64,000 nt of DNA from Paulownia fortunei (GCA_019321725.1 CM033124.1:10292001-10356000); one strand, 5' to 3'; shown: positions 24,225 through 37,239, counted from the stretch's first letter. The notes: generated by a model not told the origin, from the sequence alone. Program-made: numbers and translations.

Positions 24225-25550
24225 ACAACTAATGACAATAAAAATTGGCATAATGACTATGTAATTATATTCTTTTGCCACTTAATTGTCATATATATGT
24301 ATTAAATTAATTATTAATTGTGACAGTTTATATAAATTTTTATTTTTATTAAATTTTTAAAAATAATTTTTATAATAAAGTAAAGATTATTATCACTTAA
24401 AATATATTATCTGTAAAAATTATAACTTTGTAACTTAACATTTTCTGACTAAAATATCAGACTTGTCATGTAATGTTTTCTCACTTAAATTACTTTTCCT
24501 CTTAGCTTCATTATTGAAATATAAGATCGGAATATGTTAAAAAATTTTAGTAACATTATGATGAAAATTCAGCCAAAATATTTTGGAATTAGAAAATAGA
24601 GAATATGCATATGCACGTGTAAAATATAGATTTAAATTCATTTTACGGCTAAACATACAACTAATTTACTATGTTATTTTGTCTTTATCGCTCTTAAATT
24701 ATGTTAATGATGCATTTTATATTTTGTGGGATAGTTTTATTTATGACAAATGCCCATATATTTAGTACAATTAAATAACATCAACTAAAATTTTTCTCAT
24801 ATTTAAGTGGATAATGTTACTTATAATTCGATATAATGTCGAGATAATTAGTGACTAAATTGACATTTTTATAAAATATTTTTAGATTATATAATATTCA
24901 AGGGATTCTTTGAAATGCTTTTGCTATAAAAAATTTATTAAAAAAATAAAATATTATTCGTAAAATATAATAGTTAGGTGAGAATACCGTGTTATACATG
25001 AGTGTCTAGAATAAAGGGTAACTTTCAAGGCATGTTGCTTACTCTGACTTTGCCTTTTGCTTCATCCTAATTCCCATTCTCCTTAGGTGGAAAGCTATCA
25101 AATTTTGTCCAGCACTTAAATGTAAAAATTTTCTTAAACATGAGCAGCATTCTAATTATTTTTCTTGTCCCATTTTCTTTATTCTTCTTTTTGCACTTGT
25201 TTTTCGCCCATATAGAGGGGACCCTAATTGATTAATTATGTTGTTCATAAGTGACTAAGAGGTGATTTGGCAAATTCATAAGTTGATTATTAACCGATTA
25301 ATAGTGAGGTTAGCCTAATGATTGGGACTTTTAAAATTATTTTTGATCCTTGATTTAGCAAGAGATCCACTTTTTTTTTTTTTTTTTTGAGGATTTACTG
25401 AAGTCATGCAACCTAACAACTTATTTTAGTAAGTTTTAAACAAATTTACGAAATTGCATGATATTTTTATATTATTTTGATAATTCAACATTTTTTTTTT
25501 TTAAATGACCAAATATATTGCTTGTTATTTTCTAAATCTTACTGTGTATT
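24225..25550. repeat. ~1.33-kb tandem segmental duplication, copy 1
   Basis: It aligns with 25555-27110 along its length. Anchors include gaaaattcagccaaaa (24563 and 26023), aactaattta, ataatgtcgaga, tggcaa, ttattaaccga, gcctaa and ttattttagtaagttttaaa. There are many substitutions, so the duplication is old. No open frame is conserved between the copies. Confidence 0.8.
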
Positions 25551-25554
25551 TTTA

Positions 25555-25638
25555 AAAAATAATGACAGCTCAATAATAACAAAAATTAGCATAAGCATAA
25601 TATTTGTGTGGTTACATTTGTTTCGTCACTTTGTTGTC

Positions 25639-25678
<40 letters not shown>

Positions 25679-27110
25679 TTGTTTTAAACTAATTATCAAC
25701 ATTATCCTCTTTCAAGATGGGAGTTGAGAAAAAAATAATGCAATTTAAATATAATTAGCACTTAGCTTGTGCAAATGAACAAAACAAAAAGTATTGTTAT
25801 TTGAAATTTATTATTTGTGAAAATTTTGATATTATCACTTAATATTCTCTCACTATAACATTGATTTGTTACTTAACATGTTCTCACTAAAATAACTTAT
25901 CCTTTTAGCATTATTCTTTGTACTTTTTATGTTAATGTGCACGTCCAAAACATAACTAGTGAAATATAGGATTTGAAAATACGATAGTTGATAACACTCC
26001 GTATGTTTTAGTAAGGTTATGTCGAAAATTCAGCCAAAAAAGTATGATATCATATATTATGTAAAATATAGATCTAAATGCGTTTTATGGCCAAACACAC
26101 AACTAATTTACTAAGTTATTTTGTTTTTATCTCTCTTAAATTGTGTTAATGATGCATTTTAAATGTGGTGGGATTGTTTTGTGTTTACCAAAAATGCCTA
26201 GATAATTAGTACTATCAAATAAAATCAACTAAAACTCTTCATATATTTTATTGGATACTGTTACTTATAATATGACATAATGTCGAGATTATTAGTAATT
26301 AAATTGACATTATCATAAAATATTAAATTATATAATATTTAAGGGACTCTTTAAAATACTTTTGCTATAAAAACTTTACTGAGAAAAAGAAGTATTACTC
26401 ATAAAGTATAATACTTACTTAACAACATGTGTTACACATTTTGTGTGGAGAATTAAGGGTAACTTTTAAGGCATGCTGATTAGTTTTACTTTTGGCTTTT
26501 GCTTCATCTTTATTTCCATTTTCCTTAAGTGGAATGCTATCAAATTTTGTCCTGCACTTAAATGTGATCATTTTCTTAAACATGGGCAGCATTCAAGTTA
26601 TTTTTCTTTGTCCCATTTTCTTCATTAGGGGCCATAATTGACTAATTATTAGTGGCGGAGTAGGAAAATAAATACTCGAAGGCGAGAATTTTTTTTTTTG
26701 TTAAAAATAATAAATAAATAGATTTTTTTATTATTTTGATGGACGAATTTTTAAATTTTAATAATTTTATATATAAAAATCTATACAAATAAAAAAAAAA
26801 TTTTTTTGAGGGGCCCTGCTAATTGCATAGTTCATAAAGTGATTTGGCAAGCCAATAAGTTAATTATTAACCGATTTATAGTGGGTTTAGCCTAACGAGG
26901 GACTCCTAAAATAATTTTTGGAACAAATTTTATTATTATTTCTTTGTTTAAGGATTTTTGACTCGTCCAGTCTAATAACTTATTTTAGTAAGTTTTAAAT
27001 AAATTTATGATATTACGTGATATTTTTTTATTATTTTGACAGCATAAAATGTTCAACATTTTTTTTTTTTTAATTTCTAATGACCAAATATATTGCTCAT
27101 TATTTTCTAA
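25555..27110. repeat. ~1.33-kb tandem segmental duplication, copy 2
   Basis: This partner of copy 1 is longer because it carries a TA/TG microsatellite (about 25640-25680) and an insertion near 26640-26815. That insertion begins tagtggcggagtaggaaaat and ends gaggggccctg, like a small plant transposon. No coding series was recognised. Confidence 0.8.
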
Positions 27111-29663
27111 AATCTAAACCCTATTAATCTATAAAAATCAACCTTGTGCTAAATAGTCTAATTTGCAAGTGTAAAAGCGGATATGGCAATGCAAATCAAG
27201 TAACGTCGTTTGACCCAAAATTTGCCTCTTCTATGCTCATGTTTTGAATATTATTTCGGCAATTATTAAAAAACAACTAACACACGGTTTCTTATTGGTG
27301 CATATATCTCTCACTCACCTCTATTTATTTATATTTTTATTCATATAATGGTTTATATATTATTAGAGATGTAAATGAATCGAATCGAACTGCACACGTT
27401 GTTGTTCAAGTTTATTTGAATTTTTATTGAATTTCAAAAATTATGTTTGAACTTAATTTAATTGTTAATCGACTCGAGTTCAATGAGTTTTAATCGAGTT
27501 CGAGTAACTTAATTTTTTATATATATTTTTTTATTTTTTATTAATTGTACTATAATTCAAGCCGAGTTTCACATCTTATCAAACGAGAAAATATACTCAA
27601 TTTTGATTTGTTAAATTAACGAATCGAATTCAAATAAATTTTTAATAATTAATATAAAATTAAGTATTAAGTAATTTAATTTGTTATTCAAATTTATATA
27701 TTTTATATATAAAACATATAGTCAATATTATACTTATATCCTCATGTACGTGTTCGCTTTCATAATTTTATTTATGCTTAAAAATTCTATCATCTCTCTG
27801 GACTTTCTAAGTTGAGGAAATTTATTTTCTTTGTTGATTTTTAGGTAATGACAATGAAATGAAAATGACAATACTATCACTAATTTGCCAAATTTCCCCA
27901 CAAGTTCTTATTGGTGGAAAAATTGCCATTCTTGACTAAGAGGCCAAACTTCCGTACACATTCTTGCTACCAAACATGGATTGCAAAACAATTTTAGTAA
28001 GAGATGAAAAAACAATTAATCTTAAACAGCTAACTGAAAATCTGCAGCTTTAGAAAACTACTTTTCTTTAGTAGAATGTCAGATTATGACAGATTTGGCA
28101 GTAACTCAAAAAAAGAAAGCTCAATTATTTAAAAAGTCATTCCAACATAAAATTATTCTTAACAAAAATTTAATAAATTTATTATTATAAATTTAAAAAA
28201 TTCAAATTCATTAATTCAAATACAAGATAAGTGATATTAATGATCCATAAAGAGTCCTAGTAGCAATTTATATTGACCATTCTTTTTAATTAATTAACAT
28301 TGAACATTGTAGAGTCTATACAATACTTTGGAACAAAAATATCTATTCCCATTATTAATTGCTCAGCCTCATTATCATTTTTCACTTTTTATGGTTGAAA
28401 GAAAGGAAATGAACTCCCACATTTTGTTTGGTGTTATTTATGACATTTTGAGAAAATTATTTTGGGGGAATATAGTGTAGGTAATAAGATTAAAAAATAT
28501 GTAGAATGAGAATATACATGGATGTTTTATTGAAGAAAAAAATATTATATTTTGAGTGACATTTTCAATTATAGATATTTTGTCAATGTTGTGTGTTGCT
28601 ATTAAAGAATATATTTTCAACTGTAAAAATATTGTTAATATTTTTTTATTGTACTAAGTGAAGGTATAATATGATACATAATTATTTAATAAAAATAATT
28701 AATAAATATTCTGTAAAATTAAAAATATAATTTTCAAAATATTAATCCCAAACATATTTTTAAATGAATACATTTCTCCAAAAAAGGCCTCAATTTTCTT
28801 AAGTACAATCACAAAAGTTCTCAACTTTTAAACATGAACTATAGGAGTTCTATAGTAATATACAATAATTAGAATTGCAGCTACTACTCAATAGATTAAA
28901 CGGCCTACTAGACCAAACTCCTTTAGCATAGAGATAATTTAATTACAAATTACTACCATAATTCATTATCTTCTCTTAAAAGAAAAAAAAGAAAAAAAAA
29001 AGGTCATGAACTAGACCAATATAAAACTAAATTAATTCATTTACAGGAATAAATATAAAATAAATGTGGAGAATATCTAAACCCGTTGACCAGTTTTGAT
29101 ACTGATCCCACGGCTGGAAATACATGCACCTAACCACAGACTTGTCCTCTTGTGGAAGGTGCCAAAGCACAATAAAAGAGATAAGACCACTAGCTTGTCT
29201 GGTCCTCCCTCCATTTACACCATCCCCCCAACCCCCTCTCCACATGATATATGCATACATACAAAACATGTATCTATATCTACGTCTGTATGTGTAAACA
29301 AGTTGCAGAAAGAATAGATTGAGTCGTAGGGAGCAAGACGAAAAGTCAACCGGTTTGGCCTTCGCGAAAGTTTTGAAAAATATAATACTAGTGGCCAGCT
29401 TCTCGTGAAGCCAACCCCAACAGACATTAAAGAATTCGACGTAGAGTCATTAATGTAGTACGGTAGGCATATCTGTCTTGTGTTTTTCTTCTATCCGTTC
29501 ACACCTTCGGGTTTTATCTGGGTTGAGTTTTGGAGGGCCATAAAAAAAAAGGATTGTGTGGGGTGGTGGTGCTCGAGATTGCTTTTCAGTTTTTTCTTTG
29601 ATAATCTTTTGTGAAGAGAAAAGAAGGGTCAGTTTTGATAAGGATTTTCGGGGTGTTCTGTTG
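27111..29663. other. Intergenic and 5' flank of the kinase gene
   Basis: It holds a dispersed repeat at about 27367-27620 (start gagatgtaaatgaatcgaat) and otherwise unique AT-rich DNA. From about 29460 the sequence becomes more GC-rich and is probably the promoter and 5' leader of the kinase gene starting at 29664. I could not fix a transcription start. Confidence 0.5.
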
Positions 29664-32600
29664 ATGGGTTCTTGCTGCAGTGTTCGAATAAGGGCGGATC
29701 ATAGTCCTCGGCGAGATGGTTAGTGAATTTTGAATTTCTGATGTTCTTTTTGTCAGAGGTTTATTTTATTTTCCTTGAATTTTTGACTTAGGAAAGAGAG
29801 CCCTTTTCTGTCTGCATGATGAAGACGAACTGAGCTTTTCATTTTTGCAGATTGGGAATTTTTTGGTTCACATTGGGCATAGAATCATAGTAGCTTTGAT
29901 TTTGTTCTAAAGTTTGGTCTAAACACGCAGTCCATTTTAGTTAGTTTGAACTCTGCAATCTTCAAGAGAATTGATACTATCATTTTTTATTGTTAATCAA
30001 GTGGAGTGGAGTTATGAGAAATGACTGTCTTTTTGGACCAAGATGGGGAATTATAAGTAAAAGCCTATTGCCTTAATAATTGGAGCTCCGAATTTTAGCA
30101 TATATGAGCTATTGCAACTCTGATTGGCTTTAAGGGATCATTGTTTTAACTCATGTTTTAAAGTTGTGTAGCATGCTAATGTTCATATGGTGCAGAATTG
30201 ATTGGAAAGTCACGACTAAATCGATTGATTCAAGTGAAATAAATGCTGAAAGAGAGAGATTGTGTGGAAAAGCACCTTTCTCAGTTAAATGCTCCAGAAA
30301 TATTGAATCAATTGTTCTCGATATTTACGCTTCTTAGGCACACAGATGTTATTCTCCAATTGTTTGAAATCTAATGGCGTGGAGATATGTGAATTTCCAT
30401 TGCAGGATTGAGTTCGAGCTGCGTTAGCATTGATGGAAGAGACACAAGTAGCAGGCGTTCTTCTTCTTCCTCAGTGCCTTTGACCCCTCGGAACGAGGGT
30501 GAAATTTTGGAGTCCATGAATTTGAAGAGCTTTGGCTTTAATGATCTTAGAATAGCAACCCGGAACTTCCGTCCTGACAGTGTGTTAGGGGAAGGTGGTT
30601 TTGGCTGTGTCTTCAAGGGGTGGATTGATGAGCATACTTTTAAAGCTGCCAAGCCAGGGACTGGGATGGTTATTGCTGTGAAGAGATTGAACCAAGAAGG
30701 TTTCCAAGGTCACAAGGAATGGTTGGTAAGTACGATGACTTTGCCTTTTTTAAGGGGTTTAACATTGAATTGAACGACTCTGTTCATCAAATTTTACAGA
30801 CTGAAGACCAATTTCTAACAACTTTTCCTCACTTAGGTGTTTGTTTTTTCTATGGCATTCCAACTTTAATCAAGAATATCTGACTTATTAATTTTTGTCC
30901 TCTTGAATTTCAGACTGAAATCAGGAATGGTTGGTAAGTACGATGACTTTGCCTTTTTTAAGGGGTTTAACATTGAATTGAACGACTCTGTTCATCAAAT
31001 TTTACAGACTGAAGACCAATTTCTAACAACTTTTCCTCACTTAGGTGTTTGTTTTTTCTATGGCATTCCAACTTTAATCAAGAATATCTGACTTATTAAT
31101 TTTTGTCCTCTTGAATTTCAGACTGAAATCAATTATCTGGGGCAGCTATACCATCCCAACCTAGTGAAACTGGTTGGTTATTGCTTAGAGGATGAACACA
31201 GACTTCTGGTTTACGAGTTCATGCCTCGCGGCAGCTTGGAGAATCATCTATTCAGGAGTAAGTTGTTGATCCAATTTAAGCAGTCGATCCTTTTTTACAA
31301 GGAGAGACTTTTATTTGTCACGTTGACTTAGCCTCTTGAATGTCTTTGAATAGGGACGTCTTACTTCCAGCCATTGTCTTGGAACCTACGCATGAAGGTC
31401 GCTCTTGGCGCAGCAAAGGGACTTGCATACCTTCACGGCCCTGATGCGAAAGTTATATATCGCGATTTCAAATCCTCCAATATCTTGCTTGATGCGGTAT
31501 GTGGAACAGTTCAGAACTTCATTGTCAGATTTTATACCATTCAATATACCCATTTTATGCGGTTCTCTTACATATATTACTGATGGACTAACAGAATTAC
31601 AATGCAAAGCTTTCTGATTTTGGGTTGGCCAAGGATGGGCCTATGGATGGTAAAAGCCATGTATCTACAAGAGTAATGGGTACCTATGGCTATGCAGCTC
31701 CTGAGTATATGGCCACAGGTACGCATAAATATTTTTTAAAGGTCCCCAATTACCTTAAATTCACTTGGATTGAGTTTCCTCTTACATCCATAAACAGATG
31801 AGAAATTAGTTGGATTGTTATTCCAAATTTGAAGTCCTGTGAGCCGTAAGACCTGCTTCCATGATTATCGAAGTGCTTCCCAATTCTCTTAGATGATGAA
31901 TTCTTATTAGGTGAATTCTTCTGCTCACTGAAATCAGAACTATCTTGCCTGGACATTTAGGTGTAAATCAAGGCTATTTGCAGCCCTTGGAGAGATATAA
32001 TCATGAATGTTATAAGCCCAGAAATCATATTATTACTACAGAGGCCTGTTCAGAGTATTGTCGTCACATGTTTCGACCAATTTATTCTGAGCTTGAAACT
32101 TATTGACGACGTTACATCTCTAGACTCACCTGCTGCTCCAAACTTTGAGCTCCGTACATTCGAACATCCATCCCCTTCCCATTTATCTCATTTCTGTTTT
32201 GTCAGGGATTTTAGCTACCACCAATCCAATTTTTCAAGTGTAAAGAGGTCTGCACTTAGCTAAATTATGCCATGTCAGTGGAGACGTGTGAATGGTTTTC
32301 GTTCTCTTCTTGATCCTCTGTTTTATTTTCTTTGAAGGCCATCTAACTGCCAGAAGCGACGTGTATAGTTTTGGGGTTGTTCTCCTTGAGATGCTGACTG
32401 GCCGACGTGTATTGGACAAAAACCGCCCTCACGGGGAACAAAATCTCGTCGAATGGGCGAGGCCTTACCTAGCCAGCAAAAGGAGAGTACTTCGAGTTAT
32501 GGATGCCCGTATAGAAGGCCAATACTCACCAAGTGGGGCGTTGCGGGCAGCAACTCTTGCCATTAAATGTCTAGCTATAGAACCCAAATACCGGCCAACA

Positions 32601-32753
32601 ATGGATGAAGTCGTAAAAGCATTAGAACAACTTCAAGACACAGGTAGTGTTAAAACTGAAGAAGCTCAGAAGCATCGTCGGACATGTGCCGAGGATTCCA
32701 GCAGAAAAACTGCTGCTTATCCAAGACCTTCTGCTTCCCCCGTTGTTGCTTAG
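29664..32753 (+). CDS. Receptor-like cytoplasmic kinase VII (APK1/PBL9-11 type)
   Basis: This is a Ser/Thr kinase of the RLCK-VII (PBL) family, which relay signals from plasma-membrane receptors. Coding exons are 29664-29718, 30406-30725, 31122-31257, 31354-31496, 31595-31718 and 32338-32753, giving 397 aa with consistent phases. The N-terminus [18 protein letters not shown] has a myristoylation Gly2 and palmitoylation-type Cys4/Cys5. The kinase domain shows the P-loop GEGGFGCV (80-87), Lys111 in [14 protein letters not shown] with catalytic Asp208, DFG (226-228), [13 protein letters not shown] in the activation segment and a C-terminal YPRPSASP typical of the APK1 clade. The start is chosen for this acylation motif. 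Oddity: an exact 208-bp tandem duplication spans the second intron, described separately. Which PBL number it matches cannot be told by eye. Confidence 0.95.
30716..31131 (+). repeat. Exact 208-bp tandem duplication across kinase intron 2
   Basis: The 208-bp unit contains the whole intron (gtaagt...ttgaatttcag) plus about 10 bp of each flanking exon. It is present twice with no difference that I can see. Donors lie at 30726 and 30934 and acceptors end at 30913 and 31121. Splicing 30725 to 31122 restores the conserved [12 protein letters not shown]. Using the inner acceptor and donor would include a 20-nt exon (30914-30933). The identity indicates a recent event or an assembly artefact. Confidence 0.93.
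31719..32337 (+). other. Fifth intron of the kinase gene
   Basis: 619 bp between ...YMAT|G and [10 protein letters not shown]. Short open frames occur on both strands but match no family. The borders are g|gtacgc and tttgaag|gcc. Confidence 0.75.
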
Positions 32754-33017
32754 ATGGGAAAGAGAGTGAACCAAATGTAGTTGTATTTATGAGTTCAAAA
32801 GACAGAATGAGAAAATGCATTGGTGGTGCTAGCAAGACCCAATATAACTTTGTGGGAGTTTTATTTGCTTACACCACCACTTTGAGAAATTCTGTACGGT
32901 TCACTTTCTTTCATATTTCACTGGCAACTTAACTTGATCCTGTATAAATACTTCAATTCTGCACATAGATGGTTGTTGTTGATATCCTGACTCTTGTCAT
33001 CTGATGATAGAGTCGTT

Positions 33018-34047
33018 TATAGTTGTCAACTGGGTAGGTTAGAACTGGCCCAGCCTAGGCTCGGCATGCCTGAAATCGGCCTAGGATCAACCCATGAACA
33101 GTACGGATTATTTGTGTCAGTTTGAGCTCAAGAATTAAAATTCAGACTAGGCCTATGAATTGGCTTGTTTGGAATCGAGACCACTTCGAAATCGGCTCAG
33201 CTGGGCTTATATTAATATTATTATGAAAGAGAATTAAAGGCTATAATACTAAGTATATTAAACTAAACTAAAAAAAAATCATCAAAATAAAATATAATGT
33301 TAGAAAGTAAGTATATTACTAAAAAAATATAACAATACTTAATATATTAAACTAAAAATTTTTATTAAAATAAATTATAAAGTTAGAAACGAATAATATT
33401 ACTAAAAAAGTAAAATAGTACTTAGTATACTAAACTAAGAAAATTTATCAAAATAAAATATAAGTTAAAAAGTAAGTATATTACTAAATAAATATAATAC
33501 TACTTAATATACTAAACTAAAAAAATTGATCAAAAGAAAATAAAAAGTTAAAAATAAAGTATATTACTAAAAAAGTAAAATAGTACTTAGTATACTAAAC
33601 TAATTTTTTTTTATCAAAATAAAATATAAAGTTAGAAATTAAATATATTACTAAAAAAATATAATATTACTTAGTATACTAAACTAAAAAAATTCATCAA
33701 AATAATATATAAAGTTAGAAAATAAGTACATTATTAAAAAATATAATATTATTTAGTATAATAAACTAAACAAAATTCAACAAAATAAAAAAAATCATAA
33801 AAAATCATCAAAAATTCATAAAAAACAAAAAAGAGAACTCCATTGGACCAACCCATAGACCCAACTCATATAGCCCGTGCAGGCCTGGGATCGGCCCACT
33901 AGAACTAGGCTACTGGGTTGAGTTGGGCCTACCTTCAAAAAAATTTATTCAGCCCAACTCGAACCACTTCAAATCCGAACTTGGAGTTAAATAACCCATT
34001 TTCTTGACGGGTCAATGTGGTTAGGACCGGCCTAATTAACAACTATA
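33018..34047. mobile_element. hAT-like non-autonomous element with internal tandem repeats
   Basis: The ends are inverted: tatagttgtcaactgggtag at the left, and the reverse complement of the right end reads tatagttgttaattaggccg. Both arms are rich in GGCC/GGGCC words. The 8-bp flanks gagtcgtt and aagtcact match at five positions, which could be a decayed target duplication. The AT-rich core (about 33235-33790) is an array of ~83-bp units. No transposase is encoded. Superfamily assignment rests on terminus style and flank length and is tentative. Confidence 0.6.
33235..33790. repeat. ~83-bp tandem array, about 6.5 copies
   Basis: Each unit has the order atcaaaataaaatataaagt, then tagaaa-taagtatattacta, then acttagtatactaaactaaa. 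Copies differ by substitutions and small indels. The array forms the core of the element at 33018-34047. Confidence 0.88.
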
Positions 34048-34739
34048 AAGTCACTGTTTAAAACATGACAAAACACATATAACAATGGATTTAAAATGTT
34101 TTAACACTCATTTTGAGATATTTTCTCTATTATATAGTTCATTTTGAATTTACGTAATATTAGAATCATTTAAAATTTTCAACTTTAAATTATTTTATCG
34201 AATTCAGTTCATTCCATTCTAAGGCAATCAAAAATTGCAATTAGGTACTTAGAAATTTCTAAGTGTTTCCTTCTTGTGGCTCTCCACTTTTATTACAAAA
34301 AGGGCATTGCATCCAAGGAGAAATTGAAATTTAAGTAAAACTAAAGTTGAATAAATTAATAATAGTTTTGGCACATTTGGTATGAGAGAATAGAGATTTC
34401 TGTGTGAAGGCTTTTTTCACTTTTCTATTCTCATTTTTCATTTGAATGAAAAGTTCAAGAATAATTTATTCCCACTAAAAATGGAAATTTTCATTCTTTA
34501 TTCAACTATGAAAAATAATTGTTCTTAATTAATTAATTATTTGGGAATTATAATCAACAAAGAAAGTTCCATCATTATCCCAAGTCTCTTATCTCATGCT
34601 CTTAACTAAAAATTTAATACAACAATCTCTTCTATTCACCATCTTGTCCGCCAGTCCCAAGAGTAGGCGCCAATCTTGCGCGATGTTAGTAATTTCCCTT
34701 AACTTAGCAACAACCACCTCTAACTAGGTTAAAAAATAA

Positions 34740-34990
34740 TCAAATTGTTCAAAATTTGATTGGTCAAAAATTTATTTCAAATTAATTAGTTTAAAATTAA
34801 ATATCAAGTCTTCACATCTTTCTTTATTTTGATATAATAATTGTGCTCGAACTCAATCATATTTGGTTAGATTAAATTTAATTCGAACTCAATTCATTTA
34901 ATAATTAAATCAAACTCAAAAATAAAATAAAATTTGAACAATCCATTAATTGGCTCGAATTCGATTCGATTCGTTTACACACTTACTCTC
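34740..34990 (-). repeat. Dispersed repeat with GTAAACGAATC terminus, copy C
   Basis: The right end, read on the minus strand, gives gtgtgtaaacgaatcgaatc, followed by gaattcgag words. It shares this terminus with repeats near 23612 and 27367. Probably a small transposon fragment. Confidence 0.4.
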
Positions 34991-34999
34991 AATATCTAT

Positions 35000-36400
35000 T
35001 TTGGCCATAGCACATTAATCACAACCATCATTTTTCTAGTAATTTTAATAATCCTAATTAATGAAAAATTCAACCGCACCGTCTTATGCCATTTTTTGGC
35101 AGTTTGGAGTATTAAATCAAAGCTTACCGCCTTAAGTTAAATTTTAATTGTTAACTCTTAATTATCCTAATAAAATAAGTTTAATTTATTAATAAACTCT
35201 TAATGTGCTCACCATTTTCTCTCTCACATTTTTTCTTATTCATCTCAAGCTTCAAGGCAAGGAGCAGGTATATTTAATTTTAATTTCAAAAAGTTTAATA
35301 TATATATATATATATATATTTAGAAGTGTTGGTATATGTATTTTTTCAAGTCTTTTTAGTATTTATTTTCTATTTATTTTTTTATAGTTTCATAGTATAT
35401 GAATAAGTCTACTTTTTCCTCTAAGAATTAGAATATGAAAAAAAGTTAACAAACAAGAATTAATATGTCGATGTATTAAAGACATACCCTGTCGTCGTTC
35501 CATTTATAAAATTTACAAATTATTATACAAGTGTAAATTTATTGTTAAACTTTTTATTTCACTCAAAACAATCATTTGATAAGACAAAAGATACAATTTA
35601 TTTCCAGTGATCTTTATGGTGCGAAAATTAAAATTTTAAAATTACTTTTTTATGGATTAATGAACATGTAATAATTTTTTTTATTTAAATTCTAGATCAA
35701 CCAACTTAAAAACCACACATCAACCCAGATTGCACGAAATTGTACATTCAATTTTAATTTACAAAATGATATTTTCAGCTTGCTCTTTGACACAATCACA
35801 CATAACGATTCGATTTAAATTAGTAAAAAAAAATAAAAAATGCACAATATCAGCCCTAAATAAAACCTTCGTTTAAATCAAAATGAATCCCCTTTTTCAT
35901 TAACATAAATTTGTTGATTTATTCAGCTGTATTATTTTTTACTTTGACTTAGTTATCTCCACTCCAAAAACATGAACCAAAAGTTTGATGTTATTTTTGA
36001 GTGTTTTAAGAAAAATATTTTAAAAAAATATATTGGAGAATGTTAGAAACATAAAATGATGTTTGATTTTGTTTTGGAATGGAAATATTTTCTACTATAT
36101 ACGACGTTTCATATTATTTTATTTAGTTAGTAGTGTCAAATAAGTTTGATTTTACTATTATAAAATATTATTATATTAGCAATTACGATTAAAAAATTAT
36201 ATTCATATTAACGTAAAGCTTGAAAGAAGTAATATATATTCTTTATTAAAATAATAATTAAAATATGTAAAAATTTATATAAATATGCATAATAATTACA
36301 GAATTACATATATATATATATAATAATAATAATTAGAGAGATTTGAAAATATTTAAAAAAAATATAATTCGAGTGAGATATTTTAATTTTTAGGATAAAT
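35000..36400. other. Intergenic, nothing recognised
   Basis: AT-rich sequence with TA microsatellites near 35300-35320 and 36310-36322. No coding series or RNA gene was seen. Confidence 0.5.
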
Positions 36401-37112
36401 AGCACCTCACCCCCACACAATTTCACTATTTCAGCACATTACCCTTTAAAAGTAAATTTTAAATATTTTATCTTCTCAAACTTAATTATTTTGATACTTT
36501 ATCATTCAAAAGTAAATTTTAAGTGTTTTGTCCCCATCAATTTATATTTATTATAACACTTTGTCCCTCAAATATTAATTTCAAATCAATTTTCATCAAA
36601 ATATTATTTATCAATCGTCCTGCCCATTTTTCTTCTTGTATTTCCACACAAAAGTAAAAAAATATGCATTGTAATATTTTTTATTATTATCAATAGTAAA
36701 AATATAAAAAATTATAGCACTTTTATTATAAATAAAATTGATCGCTATATTGTTAAAAAAAATATCACCTTTTTTTATAATAAAAGTATCATAATTTATT
36801 GTGTTTTTATAGGTGATAATAATAAAAAAATATTATGGTGTATTTTTTTGAATTTTATGTGAAAAATGAGAGAAAAAAAAAAACATGCAGCGGCAGCTGA
36901 CGAAGAACATATTAATAAAATTATCTAAAAAGAAAAGTGGAGAATAAAGTATTATAACAAATATAAATTAAAGAGATAAAATATTTAAAATTTATTTTTA
37001 AAAAATAAAATATTAAAATAATTAAATTTGAAAAAAATAAAATATTTAAAATTTGTTTTTAAAAATAATGTATCAAAATGGTCGAATTTAGGGGTTGAAC
37101 TGTTGAAGTGCC
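36401..37112. mobile_element. 712-bp foldback (near-palindromic) element
   Basis: The left half, from agcacctcacccccacacaa inward, aligns with the reverse complement of the right half, which starts ggcacttcaacagttcaacc. Matching continues through ttttaaatattttat, taattattttgatac/aat and taattatatttgttataa-like blocks almost to a centre near 36755. The whole element can thus fold into one long imperfect hairpin. It has no coding capacity and no clear target duplication. It ends 127 bp before the start codon of the COA1-like gene, so it probably forms part of that promoter region. Confidence 0.75.
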
Positions 37113-37239
37113 ATATACCGTTGATTTTATTTAAGAAAATTACTTGCCCAGTCATTTTTGTCCCTTGCCCTTGGGAGCGTGGTCACCGTTTCCAAACTCC
37201 AAACTCCAAAACCCAGACGCGCTCAGGGAGAGAGGAGAG

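Noticed and set aside
29027..29427. Overlapping open frames on both strands upstream of the kinase
   Set aside because: They have no recognisable domain, mutual overlap and no splice partners. They probably lie in the promoter region.
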